From the NCBI GenBank assembly GCA_027314165.1, contig DAHVCH010000013.1:1-64000 (forward strand): 64,000 bases of DNA. Reading direction: 5' to 3'. Shown piece by piece: positions 26,784 through 35,127 of this stretch (its first letter is position 1; the number at the start of each line of letters is the position of its first letter). This DNA comes from Thermoplasmata archaeon (GTDB lineage Archaea > Thermoplasmatota > Thermoplasmata > Lutacidiplasmatales > UBA184). Below the pieces are notes generated by a model, which saw only the letters and a program-made list of their open reading frames with translations, did no database searches and was not told the origin of the DNA. A program made the translations under genes and the position numbers.

Positions 26784-28238
26784 TCACATGGGCGAGGGTG
26801 GCCGATCTGACGCGTGGGGGGCCCCGTGCGGCCCGGACCCCTTCGCCCCTCCCCTCTCCGGAGCGGGGCCGAACTTGGCCAAGAAGTGGCGCAGCCGCTC
26901 CGGCGCCTCGACGATCGTCATCCCGCGAACGGAGTCGCGCCGCTTCCAGACCCTCCGGACCGTGTCGGCCACGTAGGAGAGGTGGCTCGCGGTGTACACC
27001 CGGCGAGGGATGGCCAGACGGACCAGCTCCAGGGCGGGGGGGGCGCCCGGGGCCGAAGAAGCCCCTCCGAACATGACGCCGCCGACCTCGCACGTGCGGA
27101 CGGCCCCTTCCCGGTAGATCTCGACCACGAGGGCCTGTCCGGGAAGCTCCGAGCCCTGGAGGTGGGGAAGGAAGGCGTGCGCGTCAAGGTACAGGCCGTG
27201 CCCTCCGGGAGGTCGCACGAACGGGATGCCGTCCTGCTCGAGCAGGCTGGCGAGGTACCGGACCTGGCCCACCCGGTGCGCCATGTAGTCGAGTTGGGTG
27301 GCCTCCAGGAGCCCGATGGCCATCGCAGAGAGGTCGCGGCGCGCGAGACCGCCGTAGGTCGGGAAACCTTCGAAGGTGATGAGCGTCTCCTTCAGACGCG
27401 GGACCAACTGGGCGTCGCGGGTGGCGATGAAACCGCCGATGTTGACCAGTCCGTCCTTCTTGGCGCTCATGGTCGCGCCGTCGGCCAGGTCGAAGCAGGC
27501 GCGGCCGATCTCCCGGAGAGATCGCTCGCCCATCCCAGGTTCCCGCTCGTGGATGAAGTAGGCGTTCTCGGCCCACCGACACATGTCCAGATAGAACGGG
27601 ACCTTGTGCGCCCGACAGATGCCGGAGACCTCGCGCAGGTTCGAGAGGGACGCGGGCTGCCCCCCGCCCGTGTTGTTGGTCAGGGTCATCATGACCAGGG
27701 GAACGTTGGCGCCCTCCTTCTGGAGCAGCGTCTCGAGCTTCGAGGTGTCCATGTTCCCCTTGAAGGGGTGCTCGTTGCGCACGTCGTACGCCTCTTGGAT
27801 GGCGAGGTTGAGCGGCTGGGCTCCCTGCCGGAGGACGTGGGCCTGGGTCGTGTCGAAGTGCATGTTGTTGGGGATCTTCTGCCCGGGCCGGGCGAGGCTC
27901 GAGAAAAGCAGATGCTCCGCGGCGCGCCCCTGGTGCGCCGGGATCACGAACGGGAATCCGGTCAGGTCCTGGACCGTCCGTTCGAACTCCGCGAAGTTGC
28001 GGCTCCCCGCGTAGCTCTCGTCCCCCGTCATCATCGCCGCCCACTGGCGGTCGCTCATGGCGGAGGTCCCCGAGTCGGTGAGCAGGTCGATGTAGACCTC
28101 CTCGGAGGTCAGGTTGAACAGGTTGTAGCCGGCCCGCTGGAGCGCGGCCTCCCGCTCATCGCGGTTGGGTCGATGGAGCATCTCCACCGCCTTGATCCTG
28201 TAAGGCTCGAGGGGCAGTGGAGGGTCCGACGGAGACAT
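26784..28238 (-). CDS. tnaA: Tryptophanase
   Basis: 484 residues, typical for the beta-eliminating lyase family. It splits L-tryptophan into indole, pyruvate and ammonia using pyridoxal phosphate. The PLP lysine lies in MSAKKDGLVNIGG (K261). Two positions that separate tryptophanase from tyrosine phenol-lyase are of the tryptophanase type: Asp129 in FDTTQ (Thr in tyrosine phenol-lyase) and Val386 in TCEVG (Arg in tyrosine phenol-lyase). ATG 28238 was chosen because the TATA box lies at 28268-28275; a start at 28289 would be upstream of it. A C-terminal Pro/Gly-rich tail of about 25 residues is extra. It is followed by ABC transporter genes. Confidence 0.92.
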   Translation of the reverse strand: MSPSDPPLPLEPYRIKAVEMLHRPNRDEREAALQRAGYNLFNLTSEEVYIDLLTDSGTSAMSDRQWAAMMTGDESYAGSRNFAEFERTVQDLTGFPFVIPAHQGRAAEHLLFSSLARPGQKIPNNMHFDTTQAHVLRQGAQPLNLAIQEAYDVRNEHPFKGNMDTSKLETLLQKEGANVPLVMMTLTNNTGGGQPASLSNLREVSGICRAHKVPFYLDMCRWAENAYFIHEREPGMGERSLREIGRACFDLADGATMSAKKDGLVNIGGFIATRDAQLVPRLKETLITFEGFPTYGGLARRDLSAMAIGLLEATQLDYMAHRVGQVRYLASLLEQDGIPFVRPPGGHGLYLDAHAFLPHLQGSELPGQALVVEIYREGAVRTCEVGGVMFGGASSAPGAPPALELVRLAIPRRVYTASHLSYVADTVRRVWKRRDSVRGMTIVEAPERLRHFLAKFGPAPERGGAKGSGPHGAPHASDRPPSPM

Positions 28239-28267
28239 GGGCGACCCCGCCGGCCATTCGTTCGGGC

Positions 28268-28275
28268 GTATAAGT
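28268..28275 (-). promoter_or_regulatory. TATA box for tryptophanase operon
   Basis: Reads CTTATACG on the minus strand, about 33 bases before ATG 28238. It predicts a leaderless or nearly leaderless transcript and rules out the longer reading frame. Confidence 0.65.
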
Positions 28276-28359
28276 GCGGCGGCGGCCACACCACGCGGGC
28301 GGGCGTAGCTCCCGCGCGGGACGTGGGAACGCCCCCCGTGGCGGGCTCCGCTCCGTAGG

Positions 28360-28367
28360 CCTTATGA
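28360..28367 (+). promoter_or_regulatory. TATA box for tRNA-Gln
   Basis: CCTTATGA lies about 30 bases upstream of the tRNA 5' end. Confidence 0.5.
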
Positions 28368-28392
28368 CCACCTACCTTGTGAACCCGCGCGC

Positions 28393-28465
28393 AGCCCCGT
28401 AGTCTAGTGGCCAAGGATGCGGGACTCTGGATCCTGCGGCATCGGTTCGAATCCGGTCGGGGCTA
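28393..28465 (+). tRNA. tRNA-Gln (anticodon CTG)
   Basis: The acceptor arms AGCCCCG and CGGGGCT pair perfectly, with discriminator A. The anticodon arm is CGGGA-CTCTGGA-TCCTG with anticodon CTG, and the T loop is TTCGAAT. There is no intron and no encoded CCA. Confidence 0.93.
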
Positions 28466-28629
28466 TCCGAGAGGAGCTCATCCCTTCCCGGGAGACCTCC
28501 TCCTCTCACGCGGGACCTTCGCGGCCAGATCGCGGACCTTCACGTCGGACCGGTCGCGCTGGCCCGCGAGGTCCTGGACCCGGCCCCTTCCGGAACCGCA
28601 GCGCCTGCTTCTCCCAAAACCTGGTCGCG

Positions 28630-29640
28630 TCATGGACCAGGTTCCTCGCCGCGCCTCTCCTCTGGCGACCTCGGCGGAACGGCGCCTGGGTTCGCGAAGT
28701 CCTCCGGGCCCGTCCGAGCGGGACGGGCGAGACGTGGTCGGATGACCTCCCCGATCCTGCTCTCAGGTTCGATGAGAAGGTACCGTACCCTGGGGAAGCT
28801 CTTCCGGATGAGCTCTCCCACCCGGTCGATGTGCAGCTCGACCTCGTCCGTGCTGAGCCCGTCCGCGAAGTTGACCCGTAGTCCCACGAGCTCGTCATCC
28901 GGACCCAGGAGCATCGTCTGGATCCCGACCAGCTGCCGGACGTAGGGGTACTGCTCGACGAGCTTGCGGAGGGCGTGGATCTCGTCCGTGTCTCCGCTCC
29001 GACCCACGAGCAGCACGCGTCCTTCCCGGACCAGGATGAGGCCCATGACCAGCATGGAAGCGCCGACGATGAGGGCGGCGGCCCCGTCCAGCGCCTCGTA
29101 TCCCGTCACGCGGACCAGGAACAGGCCGAGCAGGGCGACCCCGCCCCCGAACACGCTGATCGCGTCCTGGAGGAAGACGGTCTTCACTCCCTGGCGGTTC
29201 GACTCGAGCAGCGCCCGGACCGAGCCCCCGTCCCGTCGGAGCTCGAAGAGCACGATGCTGATGCTCGCCGCGTTCCCGATCAGGGTGACCCCCACCGTGA
29301 CGATCCCGGCGACCAGCGCTCCGATGGGGTGCGGCGTGAGCATCTCTTCCAGTCCGAAGACCATGACGAACGACCCGGCGAGGCAGAAGGCGACGAGCCC
29401 CGCGCTGTAGGCCCAGAAGAACCGCTCCTTCCCCCGTCCGAAAGGATGGGTCGGTGAGGCGGGGAGCTGGGCGGCGCGTTGGCCCCAGAGGATCATCAAA
29501 CCCGCCAACAGGTCGGTGGCGGCGTTCACCGCCTGGGAGAGGACGGCGTGGCTTCCGCCCACCTGGAAGATCGCAAGGTTGGCCGTGAGGAAGGCCACGT
29601 TGAGGACGAAGCTGCCTCCCAGGACGACGTTCGTGCGCAC
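28630..29640 (-). CDS. Cation diffusion facilitator family transporter (paralogue A)
   Basis: 336 residues: six membrane helices over about residues 5-205, then a cytoplasmic ferredoxin-like domain (about 215-300) and a Pro/Arg-rich tail. The family signature HPFGRGKERFFWAYSAG is present after helix 2. Family members export divalent metals in exchange for protons. The usual metal pairs are incomplete: helix 2 has NAATD and helix 5 VFLQD, keeping only the second Asp of each pair. GTG 29640 was chosen by an AGGTGAGG box and by alignment with the paralogue at 39215, which starts with the same Met-Arg-Thr. Substrate unknown. Confidence 0.88.
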   Translation of the reverse strand: MRTNVVLGGSFVLNVAFLTANLAIFQVGGSHAVLSQAVNAATDLLAGLMILWGQRAAQLPASPTHPFGRGKERFFWAYSAGLVAFCLAGSFVMVFGLEEMLTPHPIGALVAGIVTVGVTLIGNAASISIVLFELRRDGGSVRALLESNRQGVKTVFLQDAISVFGGGVALLGLFLVRVTGYEALDGAAALIVGASMLVMGLILVREGRVLLVGRSGDTDEIHALRKLVEQYPYVRQLVGIQTMLLGPDDELVGLRVNFADGLSTDEVELHIDRVGELIRKSFPRVRYLLIEPESRIGEVIRPRLARPARTGPEDFANPGAVPPRSPEERRGEEPGP

Positions 29641-29892
29641 CGATTCCTCACCTGCGGGGCGCCAGCGTGGGCCCTTTCGCGTTCGACGAGATCGCCTAAG
29701 GTCTCGCCGGAGCGCCCCGTCCACCGGAGCGTAGCGCGCCCCATAAGGGTCGTTGCCGTTCTCGAGGAGGCAGCCGCGCGCATGAGCGCCGCCGACCTCC
29801 CGCTAGCGCGCGCCGGGTCGAGTCTCTGCTCGGCGGGGATCGTGCCGGCCACGCGCCCGCCCTCCCCTCCGGGGGGGAAGGGCCGCTCTCCC

Positions 29893-32172
29893 TTACAGGG
29901 GGCCGGGCGGTGTCTGGGGTGGGTACGCGCCAGGGTCCGCAGGAGCCGGAGGCGCCATCGGAGGCAGGTAGCCACCGGGCCCGGCCGCTCCTTGCACCTC
30001 CGCCGGGGCGGGGGGGCCCGGGGCGACCGCCATCCCTCCCGGGGTCGGGTCCTGCTGCGGAGGGGGCGACTTCGGACGCCTCCGAGAAGCGCCGAGGAGG
30101 AGCCATCCGACCAGCACACCGATGACGATCCCGAGGACCGCCCCGACCAGGAAGACCGCGGGGTCGTTCAGGAGGTCGGGCACGAACCCGGAGGAACCCC
30201 CACTTCCCGCTCCGGTCGATGAGGGGTGCGGGAGCACATGCAGCACGACCCGGGCGGACGCTCGGTCGCCCAGGGAGTCGTTGACGGTGAGCACGAAGGA
30301 GAAGTTGCCGGAGCCCGCCGGGAGGTAGTTGAGGGTCGCCGTGTTCGCTCCGACGATCGCGGTGCCGTTGAGCGTCCAAACGTAGGTGAAGGGCGAGAGG
30401 CCTCCCGACTCCGAAGAGCTCACCACCACCGGGACGCGGGGGTTCGTGCCGTTCCCGGAGAGCCAGACGGAGACGCGGAGGGGTGGGAAGACGGTCAGGA
30501 CCACCGAGGCCGACGTGGACCCACCGACCGAGTCGTTGAACCACACGGTGGCCGTGTACGACCCTGCCAGTCCATAGACGTGGGTGGTGTTCTGCCCCGT
30601 GGCTCGGGAGCCATCCCCGAAGCCCCAGGCGTAGCTTGCGGGTGGGGTTCCCCCCGATCCCGTCGAGGAAAGGACGACCACGAACGGGGCAGCGCCGGTG
30701 ACCCCGGAGGGCGCGATCGTCACCTGAAGGGCGGCGTTCACCGACACGATCGCCCACCTCGAGGTCCCGACGAGGCCGTTCCAGGCGGAGACCGTCGCCG
30801 TGACGTTCCACGCGCCGACCGTCGTGGCGACGCAGGAAAGGTGGCTCGAGTTCTGGGAAGTGCAGCCGGTCGGGAGCCCGTTCCAGGTCCACGAGAGGCT
30901 GCCGTTCCCGCCCGTGGCGTTCGACCAGAGCGCCAGGGTCTGGCCGACGTCCAGCGTCGGGGGAACGGCGTGGACCGCCGCGACCCGGACCGGCTGTCCG
31001 TAGGCCCAGGTCCAGCTGACGTCGCTCAGGCCCTTCCTACCGGCTTCCATGAGGAGGTAGCCATCTCGGCCATCGAACGCGCCGGTCGCCCCAAGGAGCG
31101 CTCCTGGAGGTGACGGCACGATCAGGCGCGTCCATCCGGCCGCCCCGAAGCTCCAGGTGTCCGCGGTGCACCCCGCGGTCCCGCAGCCGCCGTAGAGGAT
31201 CGCCATCCCCTCGGAAGGGTCGAAAGCGAAGAGCGAGCGTGCCCGGGCGGAAGGGGAGACGCTCAGCGTGGAGGTGAGGTTCGTCCAGTTCCCCGCGTGG
31301 AAGCTCCACGTATCGGAGAAATGCAGGGTCCCCCGAACCCCGCCGAAGAGCACTCCTTCGCTGAGGGCGGGGTCGTCCGCGAAGGGGGCCTGGTCGCGTG
31401 CCGAGGGCGCTGGGGCCACGAGGAACGGGGTGAGGTTCTGCCAGCGTGTTCCCCTCCAGGCCCAGGTGTCGCTCAGGACGTGCGTGCCCCGGGCCCCGCC
31501 GAAGAGGACGGGGTAGGCCACGCTGCTGACGTAGGCCAACGAGACGCCTCCCCTGGCGGAGGGGACCGAGCCGACAGGAGGCTGGGGAACGCTGCGCCAC
31601 GCTCCCCCCGAAAAGGTCCAGGTGTCGTTGAAGCAGACCGCGGCGCAACCCCCGTACAGCAGCAGGTAGGGGCCCGCGGGATCGTAGGTGAAGCCGGCTC
31701 CTGAGCGAGGCGAGGGAGCTGTCCGGAGGGTGGAAGTGATGTTGGTCCAGACCCCCGCACGGTAGGTCCAGGTGTCGTTGAGCGGGTGGGAGGTGGCGCT
31801 GATCCCCCCGAACAGGACCGTGTAGCCGTCGTGGGCGTCGAACGCCACGGCGGCATCGATCCGAGGGGAGGGCGAGAGGGAGGGCGCGGTGCTCACGTTC
31901 ATCCAGAGGGCGGTCGAAGCGGCGGGGAGCGCGGGAAGAGCGGACCCCACCGCGCGGTCCGAGGAGGCGGTGGGCGACGGCGCCGACAGCGCAGATGTCG
32001 TCCCGGGGTTGCGAGCGGTGAGAGCCGCAGAGCGCGAGCCCGCCGCTCCTTGCGGGGCGAGGCTGCCGCTCGGAACCAGAAGGAGGGCAACGAGCAGGAC
32101 CAACGCGGAAGTGGTGGCCGAACGGGAAGCTCTGGTCCGACGAGTGTCTCGAGATCCAGATCGGGCGGCCAT
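29893..32172 (-). CDS. Kelch/galactose-oxidase-type propeller and PKD surface protein
   Basis: 759 residues. An N-terminal signal helix lies at about 20-42. Residues about 110-400 carry repeated kelch-like units (YTVLFGGI, LLLYGGC, YPVLFGG, EGVLFGGV, MAILYGGC) that would form a beta-propeller. Two or three Ig/PKD domains follow (about 400-660; one has YAWGFGDGS). A membrane helix (about 680-703) leads to a Pro/Gly-rich cytoplasmic tail. It is a cell-surface adhesion or carbohydrate-binding protein by architecture. A TATA-like CATATCTG lies about 25 bases upstream of ATG 32172. Confidence 0.87.
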   Translation of the reverse strand: MAARSGSRDTRRTRASRSATTSALVLLVALLLVPSGSLAPQGAAGSRSAALTARNPGTTSALSAPSPTASSDRAVGSALPALPAASTALWMNVSTAPSLSPSPRIDAAVAFDAHDGYTVLFGGISATSHPLNDTWTYRAGVWTNITSTLRTAPSPRSGAGFTYDPAGPYLLLYGGCAAVCFNDTWTFSGGAWRSVPQPPVGSVPSARGGVSLAYVSSVAYPVLFGGARGTHVLSDTWAWRGTRWQNLTPFLVAPAPSARDQAPFADDPALSEGVLFGGVRGTLHFSDTWSFHAGNWTNLTSTLSVSPSARARSLFAFDPSEGMAILYGGCGTAGCTADTWSFGAAGWTRLIVPSPPGALLGATGAFDGRDGYLLMEAGRKGLSDVSWTWAYGQPVRVAAVHAVPPTLDVGQTLALWSNATGGNGSLSWTWNGLPTGCTSQNSSHLSCVATTVGAWNVTATVSAWNGLVGTSRWAIVSVNAALQVTIAPSGVTGAAPFVVVLSSTGSGGTPPASYAWGFGDGSRATGQNTTHVYGLAGSYTATVWFNDSVGGSTSASVVLTVFPPLRVSVWLSGNGTNPRVPVVVSSSESGGLSPFTYVWTLNGTAIVGANTATLNYLPAGSGNFSFVLTVNDSLGDRASARVVLHVLPHPSSTGAGSGGSSGFVPDLLNDPAVFLVGAVLGIVIGVLVGWLLLGASRRRPKSPPPQQDPTPGGMAVAPGPPAPAEVQGAAGPGGYLPPMAPPAPADPGAYPPQTPPGPL

Positions 32173-32332
32173 AGAATATCATCCGTGCACACAGATATGA
32201 TGCCTCTCTGGCCACCGGGACCGTTGCGCGGTGGGCCCGATGGGGCGAGCGGCCCCGCCTTCGCTTCGGCCGAGCCCGTCCCTTGACGGGCGAGGTGACC
32301 TTGATTACCCATACCGGCTCTGGCGGCCCATC

Positions 32333-32448
32333 GCGGGGGTACTCTAGCCCGGTCAAACGAGCTGTCCGCGAGGACAGCGCGGACCCAAGAGGCAAGGCTT
32401 AGGACCTTGTCGCACAGGCGTTCGCCGGTTCGAATCCGGCCCCCCGCA
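32333..32448 (+). tRNA. tRNA-Leu (anticodon TAG) with 31-base intron in the D arm
   Basis: Acceptor GCGGGGG pairs with CCCCCGC, with discriminator A. The anticodon arm is CAAGG-CTTAGGA-CCTTG, the variable arm CGC-ACAG-GCG, and the T arm GCCGG-TTCGAAT-CCGGC. The D stem CTCT (32342-32345) finds its partner AGAG only at 32388-32391, because 31 bases (32357-32387) interrupt it. Those bases form a bulge-helix-bulge: central helix GGTC/GACC, 3-base bulges AAA and CAA, and an inner hairpin with GCGA loop. Cutting each bulge after its second base restores the conserved GGTCAAAGAGG and an 85-base tRNA. CCA is not encoded. Confidence 0.88.
32357..32387 (+). other. Putative tRNA intron at a non-canonical D-arm position
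   Basis: A 31-base insert between tRNA positions 21 and 22. Inner helix 32358-32367 pairs with 32372-32381, with one A-G mismatch, closed by the tetraloop GCGA. Central helix 32351-32354 pairs with 32382-32385. The outer helix is weak, so this is a relaxed bulge-helix-loop type on the exon side. Confidence 0.8.
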
Positions 32449-32652
32449 CTGCCGCCTCTCTCGGCGAGCTTGGCTCGCCAAACGCACGGTCTCCTCGGCA
32501 CGGCGCTCCTTACGCCACGTGGAACGCCGGGTCCGCGTGGGGCACGTCGTCGAGCTGGATCCGCGTGACGGAGAAGGGCACGCGGCGAGCGTGACCGCGC
32601 GCTCCTTCGGCCGGTCGACCGTCCGAAGCACCCCCGTTGCGGCGCCGTCGGG

Positions 32653-32658
32653 TTTAAG
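32653..32658 (+). promoter_or_regulatory. TATA box for methyltransferase gene
   Basis: TTTAAG lies about 28 bases before ATG 32682, consistent with a leaderless transcript. Confidence 0.5.
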
Positions 32659-32681
32659 CGACCTCACGGCTCCAAGGGCGC

Positions 32682-33344
32682 ATGTCGAGCGAGTGGCTCG
32701 ATTGGCACAAGGGGTACGCTTCCGACACCAACCAGGCGAGGCGTCTGCGGTTCGTCCAGGACCTCCTGCGCCAAGCCCTCGACCGCGCCCCCCCCGGACC
32801 GGTCCGCGTGGTCAGCTTGTGCGCTGGCGATGGACGGGACGTCTTGGGGGTGCTGGAGGACAACTCCCGACGAGGGGACGTGCGAGCGCTCCTCGTAGAG
32901 AGCGACCCCGACCTCGTCCGGGTCGGCCGAGAGCAGGCCCGTGCGCTCGGGTTGGCCCCTGAACAGCTCGAGTACCTGGAGGCCGACGCCTCACGCACCG
33001 ACGCTCTCCAAGGGAAGGTCCCCGCCCAGATCGTTCTCGTCTGCGGGATCTTCGGCAACGTCACGGACGAGGACGTGCGGAACACCATCCACCACCTTCC
33101 CGAGCTCCTGGCCCCAGGCGGGTGTGCGCTGTGGACCCGGGGTCGCTTCGAGCCGGACCTCACGCCGGCGATCCGGCAGTGGTTCCGTGAAGAAGGGTTC
33201 GAAGAGCTTGCGTTCGTTCAGGTCCCCGACAGCCTCGCGACCGTGGGCTCGGGGTGGCTGCGGGTCCCTCCGCGTCCCTGGCGGGCCGGTGTCCGACTGT
33301 TCACCTTCCTTCCCAGGTCGGAGCGGCCGTCGGCCCGAAAGTAG
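32682..33344 (+). CDS. Class I SAM-dependent methyltransferase
   Basis: 220 residues. The Rossmann nucleotide-binding motif is VVSLCAGDGRDV (about residues 43-54), followed by an acidic residue ending strand 2 (LLVESDPD) and a motif IV-like VLVCGIFGNV near residue 125. The spacing is that of small stand-alone methyltransferases. The substrate cannot be told from sequence. It lies downstream of tRNA-Leu with its own TATA box, convergent with the PKD protein gene. Confidence 0.8.
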   Translation: MSSEWLDWHKGYASDTNQARRLRFVQDLLRQALDRAPPGPVRVVSLCAGDGRDVLGVLEDNSRRGDVRALLVESDPDLVRVGREQARALGLAPEQLEYLEADASRTDALQGKVPAQIVLVCGIFGNVTDEDVRNTIHHLPELLAPGGCALWTRGRFEPDLTPAIRQWFREEGFEELAFVQVPDSLATVGSGWLRVPPRPWRAGVRLFTFLPRSERPSARK

Positions 33345-33394
33345 GGGGCTCACGCTCTCCCCGATCGGTCTACCCTGTGCGGTCCCGGCTCGCT

Positions 33395-34027
33395 TCAGGT
33401 GACGTTGATGGTCAGCTGGTTGTACCCCGTATTGCCGTTGTTGTCGACCACCGAAGCGTAGACCGTGAACTGCCCGGCGTACGTGAAGACGTGCACCGGC
33501 GCGTTATCGGTGGTGAGGTTCCCGTCCCCGAAGTTCCAGGAGACCGGCTGGTAGGGCGCGCTCCCTCCGGAGACCACGGCGCTGAAGTAGACGGTGAGCG
33601 GGGCCGGGCCATTGTACACGCTGGCCTGGATCTCGAGGGTCGGCGGAGAAGGGATCGTGGGCGGCTGGGGGGGCGATGGGGTCGAGCTCATCGACATCAT
33701 CGACAGGATCCCGGGAAGGATGAACACGAGGAGGAAGATCACGAGGAAGATGATGCCGGGCCAGGACTTGCGTCGCGCCGGGGCGGAGTAGACCGCGTGG
33801 GGCGGGACCGCCCCTCCCGCGTAGGGACGGTACCAGGAAGGCAGCGACGGCGCCGCCGAGATGAGCGGCGGAGGCGGCGGGGTCGGCGCAGGGGGGCGGA
33901 ACGTCGTGCCGCAGTACGTGCACACCGACGCCCCGTCCGGGCCGGGGAGGGGGAGAGGCGCACCGCAGTTGGGGCACTTGTTGACCACGAGTGGGCCGGC
34001 CGCGCTCGCTCGGTTCTGGGCGTTCAT
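33395..34027 (-). CDS. Zinc ribbon-TM-PKD surface protein
   Basis: 210 residues. A zinc ribbon at residues 18-40 (CPNC and CTYC) is followed by a Pro-rich linker, one membrane helix (about 92-113) and a PKD domain (about 130-208, with VSWNFGDGNLTT and HVFTYAGQFTVYASV). The PKD fold is extracellular in known proteins, so the ribbon is cytoplasmic. This is the mirror image of the 18687 protein, which has its ribbon at the C-terminus. Function unknown, possibly envelope sensing or anchoring. Confidence 0.82.
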   Translation of the reverse strand: MNAQNRASAAGPLVVNKCPNCGAPLPLPGPDGASVCTYCGTTFRPPAPTPPPPPLISAAPSLPSWYRPYAGGAVPPHAVYSAPARRKSWPGIIFLVIFLLVFILPGILSMMSMSSTPSPPQPPTIPSPPTLEIQASVYNGPAPLTVYFSAVVSGGSAPYQPVSWNFGDGNLTTDNAPVHVFTYAGQFTVYASVVDNNGNTGYNQLTINVT

Positions 34028-34164
34028 GGTGCGCCGGTACGGCTCGGGACCTCAGGGTCACGGCCTGGACCTCTTGAGAACGGGTCGGCAGATAATCTCG
34101 TCGGAGGTTCTCCCTTCGAGGAACCCTGAAATGCCCCGGTTCACAGGTGGGAGGGAGGTCTTCG

Positions 34165-35127
34165 GTGTCCGCTCACGCCGACCTGCCCCGATCGGTCGCC
34201 CAGGTCCTGTCGTCCCCCCAGGGCGTCCCGTCCCTTCCGCTGGAGACGGTCGAGGAGGTCCTCGATCGATGGGAGGCCCAGGTCCCTGCCCGAACGACCG
34301 CCACGGTCCACCTCCGCCCGGGAAAGCGGGCCCTGGTGTTCGGGGACACGCACAGCGACTGGCCCACCGTGCGGTCGCTGGCGGAGCGGGTCCTGGGTCC
34401 CGGTAGGGAGGATCTGGACCTTCTCGTAGGAACCGGAGATTACGTGGACCGGGCGACCCCGGAACTCCCGTTCGGCTCGGTCATCAACGCGCTCCTCCTC
34501 CTCTCCCTCGAGCTCAGCGAACCGGAGCGCGTCCTCCTGCTGCGGGGCAACCACGAGACCCAGAGGACCATCCCCATCCTCCGCGCGGAGGTCGTCGACG
34601 AGGCCAACGAGATCTGGGGCGCCGGCACCCGGGTCGGGAAGCGCCTGGAAGAAGCGTTCGACCGGATGCCCCTCGCGGCGGAGACGGAGAGCGGAGCCTA
34701 CCTCGCCCACGCAGGGTTCCCCCGCGACCGGGGGACGGCCGGATGGAAGGCCGCCCTCGCCCACGAGAGCGTCAAGGTCCTGGAAGAGGTCGTGTGGAAC
34801 GACCTCGAGGTCTCCTCCTTCGCCGGGAGCCGGGGGCTCGAGATCGCCCCCATCACCGAGGTCGAGACGCTGGAGTTCCTTCGTGAGGCGGGCCTCGGCG
34901 TCTTCCTCCGAGGCCACGACCCGATGGAAGCCGGCAAGTCCCGGTACCAGGACCGGGTCCTGACCCTCCACACGAGCCGGGTGTACGACTGGGCGGGCCT
35001 CCACGTGGCGGAGCTCCCGCTGGACGGAAAGGTGCGCGACCTTCGCGACGTGCGGCACCTGACGCTCGGGGCCCCTCCGATCCCGAGGTCGGCGCGCGCT
35101 CCGGCTCCCCGCCGCTATCCGAAGTAG
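34165..35127 (+). CDS. PPP-family serine/threonine phosphatase (calcineurin-like)
   Basis: 320 residues. The metallophosphatase motifs appear in order: GDTHSDW (GDxHG variant, about residue 58), GTGDYVDRA (GDxVDRG, about 92), LRGNHETQ (GNHE, about 128), a His in AHAGFPRD and another in LRGHDPMEAG. These residues bind two metals and dephosphorylate phosphoserine/threonine. Compared with eukaryotic PPP enzymes, the glycine after the first His is Ser. GTG 34165 was chosen because GGAGG lies six bases before it. Its last 13 bases overlap the convergent tsr3 gene. Confidence 0.88.
   Translation: MSAHADLPRSVAQVLSSPQGVPSLPLETVEEVLDRWEAQVPARTTATVHLRPGKRALVFGDTHSDWPTVRSLAERVLGPGREDLDLLVGTGDYVDRATPELPFGSVINALLLLSLELSEPERVLLLRGNHETQRTIPILRAEVVDEANEIWGAGTRVGKRLEEAFDRMPLAAETESGAYLAHAGFPRDRGTAGWKAALAHESVKVLEEVVWNDLEVSSFAGSRGLEIAPITEVETLEFLREAGLGVFLRGHDPMEAGKSRYQDRVLTLHTSRVYDWAGLHVAELPLDGKVRDLRDVRHLTLGAPPIPRSARAPAPRRYPK

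Noticed and set aside
25218-26810. A 530-codon plus-strand frame opposite the ABC permease
   Set aside because: It is an antisense shadow rich in Arg, Asp, Glu and Gly; the minus strand encodes clear permease helices and EAA loops.
26784-28289. A longer tryptophanase start at 28289
   Set aside because: It lies upstream of the TATA box at 28268-28275, so it would not be transcribed; ATG 28238 is preferred.
32510-32581. A short minus-strand frame of 23 codons ending in a protein-like sequence (VTRIQLDDVPHADPAFHVA) beside tRNA-Leu
   Set aside because: All third positions are G or C and it looks coding, but a stop lies upstream and only a GTG start is available; it may be a remnant of a lost gene, which cannot be supported.
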